From the NCBI GenBank assembly GCA_021129835.1, contig JAJOKM010000178.1:1-8552 (forward strand): 8,552 nucleotides of DNA, in the 5' to 3' direction. Source of the stretch: Thermodesulfovibrionales bacterium (GTDB lineage: Bacteria; Nitrospirota; Thermodesulfovibrionia; Thermodesulfovibrionales; Dissulfurispiraceae). Below, piece after piece: positions 6,036-8,552 of this stretch (within the stretch, counting starts at the first letter, position 1; the number at the start of each line of letters is the position of its first letter). Below the pieces are notes generated by a model, which saw only the letters and a program-made list of their open reading frames with translations, did no database searches and had not been told where the DNA came from. The translations under genes and the position numbers were made by a program.

Positions 6036-7258
6036 TCGCATTAGCCATGTATTCACCAGAGAAACAGATGGAAATAATAAAAAAGGGCGCGGTCGAGATA
6101 ATCTCCGAGGAAGTCCTTCTGCATAAACTCGAGAAGTCCTACAGAGAGAAGAGGCCTCTAAGGGTAAAGGTCGGTTTTGATCCCACTGCCCCTGCCATCC
6201 ATCTCGGACACACAGTGCTTCTCGAGAAGATGAGGCAATTCCAGAAGTTAGGGCATGAAGTGATCTTTCTGATCGGTGATTTCACGGCGCTGATAGGCGA
6301 TCCCTCCGGGGTGTCTGAAATGAGAAGGCTATTGACAAAAGAGGAGGTATCAAAAAACGCCGAGACATATAAAGAACAGGTATTTGTGATACTTAATCCG
6401 GGAAAAACATCCATAAGGTTTAACAGTGAATGGCTTTCGAGCATGTCAGCGATGGAGATAGTCAGACTCGGTGCAATGGAGACAGTAGCCAGGATGCTCG
6501 AAAGGGATGACTTCAAAAAGAGGTTTAGCAATCAGCAGCCAATAACCATACTCGAATTTTATTACCCATTGTTCCAGGCGTATGATTCGGTCTATTTAAA
6601 GGCTGATATAGAGATCGGGGGGACCGATCAGCGATTTAATCTCCTCATGGGAAGGTCGATGCAAAAATCGCTGGCAATGGACAAACAAGTAATTATTATG
6701 ATGCCCCTGCTTGAAGGGACAGATGGTCTGCAGAAGATGTCAAAGAGCCTGAACAATCATATAGGCATAGCGGAACAACCAAAAGAGATGTATGGTAAAC
6801 TTATGTCTATTAGTGATGAGTTGATGATTAAATACTATGAGCTGCTAAGTCATATCAGTCTTGAAGAATTAAACACGCTCAAAGAGAGACTGGGGTCTGG
6901 AGACCGCCATCCCAAAGAGGCAAAAGAGGACTTAGCTAAGGAGATAGTAGAGAGGTATTGTGGTAAAGAGGCAGCGATATATGCCAGAGAAGAATTCGAC
7001 CGCATCTTTAAAGAGAAGGGTCTGCCTGATGAGATTGCTCAAGTTGAGTTCAGGTGGGGAGATGAAGAGATATGGCTTCCGAGGATTATGAAGACTGTAG
7101 GTCTGACCCCGAGCACATCAGAAGCGACCAGGCTAATAAAGCAGGGGGCAGTACAGATTGATGGTGTTAAGGTCACTAATCCAGACAAGAGACTCAGGAA
7201 AGGTAGTTATTTAATCAAGGCAGGCAAAAAGCGATTCTTAAAGGTAGTCTCTGAGTAG
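6032..7258 (+). CDS. tyrS: Tyrosyl-tRNA synthetase TyrS
   Basis: This class I aminoacyl-tRNA synthetase charges tRNA-Tyr with tyrosine. Counting from the GTG at 6032 (408 residues), the ATP signature HLGH lies at 57-60 and KMSKS at 235-239. The tyrosine-pocket region includes YYPLFQAYDSV (177-187) and GGTDQRFNLLMGR (196-208). A C-terminal S4-like RNA-binding domain spans about 348-405 (LTPSTSEATRLIKQGAVQID and on). The layout and motif wording resemble the TyrZ-like second bacterial group more than the classical Bacillus TyrS type. Two starts are possible: GTG at 6032 overlaps the argF stop as GTGA, suggesting translational coupling, while ATG at 6047 gives a more usual N-terminus (MYSPEKQMEII). 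Neither has a clear Shine-Dalgarno. It is the last plus-strand gene, 30 bases from convergent argJ, with no visible terminator. No T-box leader is seen, as expected for an internal operon gene. Confidence 0.95.
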   Translation: MIALAMYSPEKQMEIIKKGAVEIISEEVLLHKLEKSYREKRPLRVKVGFDPTAPAIHLGHTVLLEKMRQFQKLGHEVIFLIGDFTALIGDPSGVSEMRRLLTKEEVSKNAETYKEQVFVILNPGKTSIRFNSEWLSSMSAMEIVRLGAMETVARMLERDDFKKRFSNQQPITILEFYYPLFQAYDSVYLKADIEIGGTDQRFNLLMGRSMQKSLAMDKQVIIMMPLLEGTDGLQKMSKSLNNHIGIAEQPKEMYGKLMSISDELMIKYYELLSHISLEELNTLKERLGSGDRHPKEAKEDLAKEIVERYCGKEAAIYAREEFDRIFKEKGLPDEIAQVEFRWGDEEIWLPRIMKTVGLTPSTSEATRLIKQGAVQIDGVKVTNPDKRLRKGSYLIKAGKKRFLKVVSE

Positions 7259-7288
7259 GTCCGGTGATGCCTCTCGATTTATTGTCTG

Positions 7289-8518
7289 TCATGTCCTGTA
7301 TTCTGCATTAATCCTTACATATTCTTCTGTCAGGTCACAGGTGAGCACCTTTGCCGTCTCTTTACCGAGATGGAGATCAATAACTATACTGATTTCTCTC
7401 GCTTTTAGTCTTTCGTCTGCCTCTCTATCTCTGCCAGTTCCTATACCTCTTTCGACTACTTTAAGTCCATTAAAGGATATATCTATTTTTTCCTCTTTTA
7501 TCGCTATTCCTGAATATCCTAATGCCGACATTATCCTTCCCCAGTTGGCGTCGTTGCCATAGATAGCGGTCTTTACGAGTAATGAATTGGCAACTGCAAA
7601 AGCACCCTTCTCTGCATCATGGCCACTTTTTGAGTTTTTAATCTTCACCTCTATAAGCTTGGTTGCGCCTTCTCCGTCCCTCACTATCATCCTGCTTAGT
7701 TCATAAGTTATATCTGAAAGCATGGATGAGAATTCCTTAAATTCCCTCGAATTCAACTGGATTAAATCATTGCCAGCCATACCGTTTGCCATTAATAAGG
7801 TGGTATCGTTTGTTGACATATCTCCATCAACGGTTATCCTGTTAAATGATTTCTTGACCGCTATCTCTAAAGCGGTCTTAGCGGCCACCCTCTCTATATC
7901 GGCGTCTGTCATGATAAAGCATAGCATCGTAGCCATATTGGGAGATATCATCCCTGCGCCTTTGCATATACCTAAGATGGTGACCCTTCTGCCCCCGATC
8001 TCTATTTGGCGGCTTATTATTTTTTGGAAGGTGTCTGTAGTCATAATAGCAGCAGCCACATCCATGATAGATGCCGTGCCTATATTACCTACAAGCTCAG
8101 AAATCTTGGGCCGTATCTTTTCCATCGGCATTGGCCTGCCTATGACGCCTGTTGAACAGACAAAGACCCGGTTGTTTCTTAATTTCAGCAAGCCGGCAGC
8201 CAATTCTGCCATCTCGGCAGCATCTCTCATTCCCTGCTCACCAGTGCATGCATTCGCATTGCCACTGTTGACGACAATTGCCTGTCCTCTGCCCGTCTTA
8301 ATCATTCTCATGCAGAGCCTGACCGGCGCTGCCTTGACTCTGTTTGTGGTGAACATACCCCAAATAGAGGACTCTACTACCGAATAAATAAGGGCAAGGT
8401 CCCTCTTGCCGGGACCTTTGATAGCCGCTTCGACAGAGGAAAATAGAAAACCTTCAGGGATATATAACTCCCTCCTCGGGGCTCTAAAGATCTGGTTGGC
8501 TGGACCGTTAATTACCAT
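7289..8518 (-). CDS. argJ: Ornithine acetyltransferase / N-acetylglutamate synthase ArgJ
   Basis: ArgJ moves the acetyl group from N-acetylornithine to glutamate, releasing ornithine and recycling acetylglutamate; bifunctional members also use acetyl-CoA. It is a self-cleaving Ntn-type hydrolase fold. The 409 residues cover the whole family: FTTNRVKAAPVRL (56-68), VNSGNANACTG (83-93), the oxyanion-type STGVIG (122-127), KGAGMISPNMATML (186-199), where cleavage would occur before the nucleophile T197, DGDMSTNDT (231-239), and the characteristic end RINAEYRT. Sequence cannot tell mono- from bifunctional. The ATG at 8518 has only a weak AAGAGA upstream. A much stronger SD-like GAGGAGGGAG lies inside the gene (8477-8468) but has no ATG, GTG or TTG in range. 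The stop of a probable argC lies seven bases upstream. The 3' end faces tyrS across a 30-base gap. Confidence 0.97.
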   Translation of the reverse strand: MVINGPANQIFRAPRRELYIPEGFLFSSVEAAIKGPGKRDLALIYSVVESSIWGMFTTNRVKAAPVRLCMRMIKTGRGQAIVVNSGNANACTGEQGMRDAAEMAELAAGLLKLRNNRVFVCSTGVIGRPMPMEKIRPKISELVGNIGTASIMDVAAAIMTTDTFQKIISRQIEIGGRRVTILGICKGAGMISPNMATMLCFIMTDADIERVAAKTALEIAVKKSFNRITVDGDMSTNDTTLLMANGMAGNDLIQLNSREFKEFSSMLSDITYELSRMIVRDGEGATKLIEVKIKNSKSGHDAEKGAFAVANSLLVKTAIYGNDANWGRIMSALGYSGIAIKEEKIDISFNGLKVVERGIGTGRDREADERLKAREISIVIDLHLGKETAKVLTCDLTEEYVRINAEYRT

Positions 8519-8525
8519 TTAATGG

Positions 8526-8552
8526 CTAATCTCTTGCGGGTATCTGTTGTAT
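8526..8552 (-). CDS. argC: Probable 3' end of argC (partial, cut by window edge)
   Basis: Read on the minus strand from the right edge, one frame gives I-Q-Q-I-P-A-R-D and then TAG, seven bases before the argJ ATG. The spacing suits an operon, and argC is the commonest upstream neighbour of argJ. Many ArgC proteins end in a short tail of the form G-L-x-x-x-P-x-x, which this fits. Eight residues are too few for a firm call; any other gene ending here would look much the same. Confidence 0.35.
   Translation of the reverse strand: MQQIPARD

Noticed and set aside
6139..6531. A 130-codon minus-strand open frame opposite tyrS
   Set aside because: It is antisense to the catalytic half of a complete TyrRS, with no motifs of its own.
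7259..7288. A bidirectional terminator between tyrS and argJ
   Set aside because: The 30-base gap has no convincing stem or T-run on either strand.
7722..8387. A 221-codon plus-strand open frame with hydrophobic stretches opposite argJ
   Set aside because: It lies wholly antisense to a complete, motif-rich argJ. Its hydrophobic composition is what the reverse complement of such a gene gives, and it has no recognisable domain.
8468..8477. Strong internal Shine-Dalgarno-like sequence in argJ as the true ribosome site
   Set aside because: No ATG, GTG or TTG lies within range downstream (only TTATATATACC), and it falls in Arg-Arg-Glu codons of the conserved-length protein.

Overview
The window reads as ordinary bacterial chromosome from a moderately AT-rich genome. 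It holds six complete genes on both strands, densely packed except around the first two, plus a probable gene end at the right edge. Nothing marks a plasmid, phage or transposon: there is no transposase, integrase, CRISPR array, tRNA or rRNA. The protein repertoire (a type-2-like TyrRS, ArgJ-type acetyl recycling, a PepT-like M20 peptidase) and the intergenic repeats resemble what is seen in uncultured lineages such as Nitrospirota, Omnitrophota or Planctomycetota. That placement is an impression, not something the sequence proves.

Layout. Bases 1-171 hold no gene, only a dispersed-repeat-like element near the left edge. An aminoglycoside-phosphotransferase-fold kinase lies on the minus strand (172-1236). 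A 210-base gap follows, holding three kinds of repeat or hairpin and a candidate terminator, and then queA on the minus strand (1447-2484). A 212-base divergent intergenic region separates queA from a plus-strand run: an M20 PepT-like peptidase, a heptamer repeat array that starts at or inside its stop codon, then argD, argF and tyrS. argD and argF are 1 base apart, and the argF stop overlaps a possible GTG start of tyrS. Facing this run on the minus strand is argJ (7289-8518). It is preceded by what looks like the last eight codons of argC running off the right edge.

How the genes fit together. argC, argJ, argD and argF encode four steps of arginine synthesis through N-acetylated intermediates. 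ArgC makes acetylglutamate semialdehyde, ArgD transaminates it to acetylornithine, and ArgJ moves the acetyl group back to glutamate and releases ornithine. ArgF then carbamoylates ornithine to citrulline. The pathway is split into two convergent blocks here, and argB, argG and argH are not in view. tyrS shares the argDF transcription unit without an obvious metabolic link. queA (queuosine tRNA modification), the peptidase and the kinase are not visibly connected to arginine.

I found no convincing new multi-gene system. The parts most worth a second look are non-coding: two related 7-bp tandem arrays, a three-arm set of GTCATTCC repeats that can fold two ways, and a seven-codon reading frame whose stop overlaps the argD start, where no Shine-Dalgarno sequence is visible.
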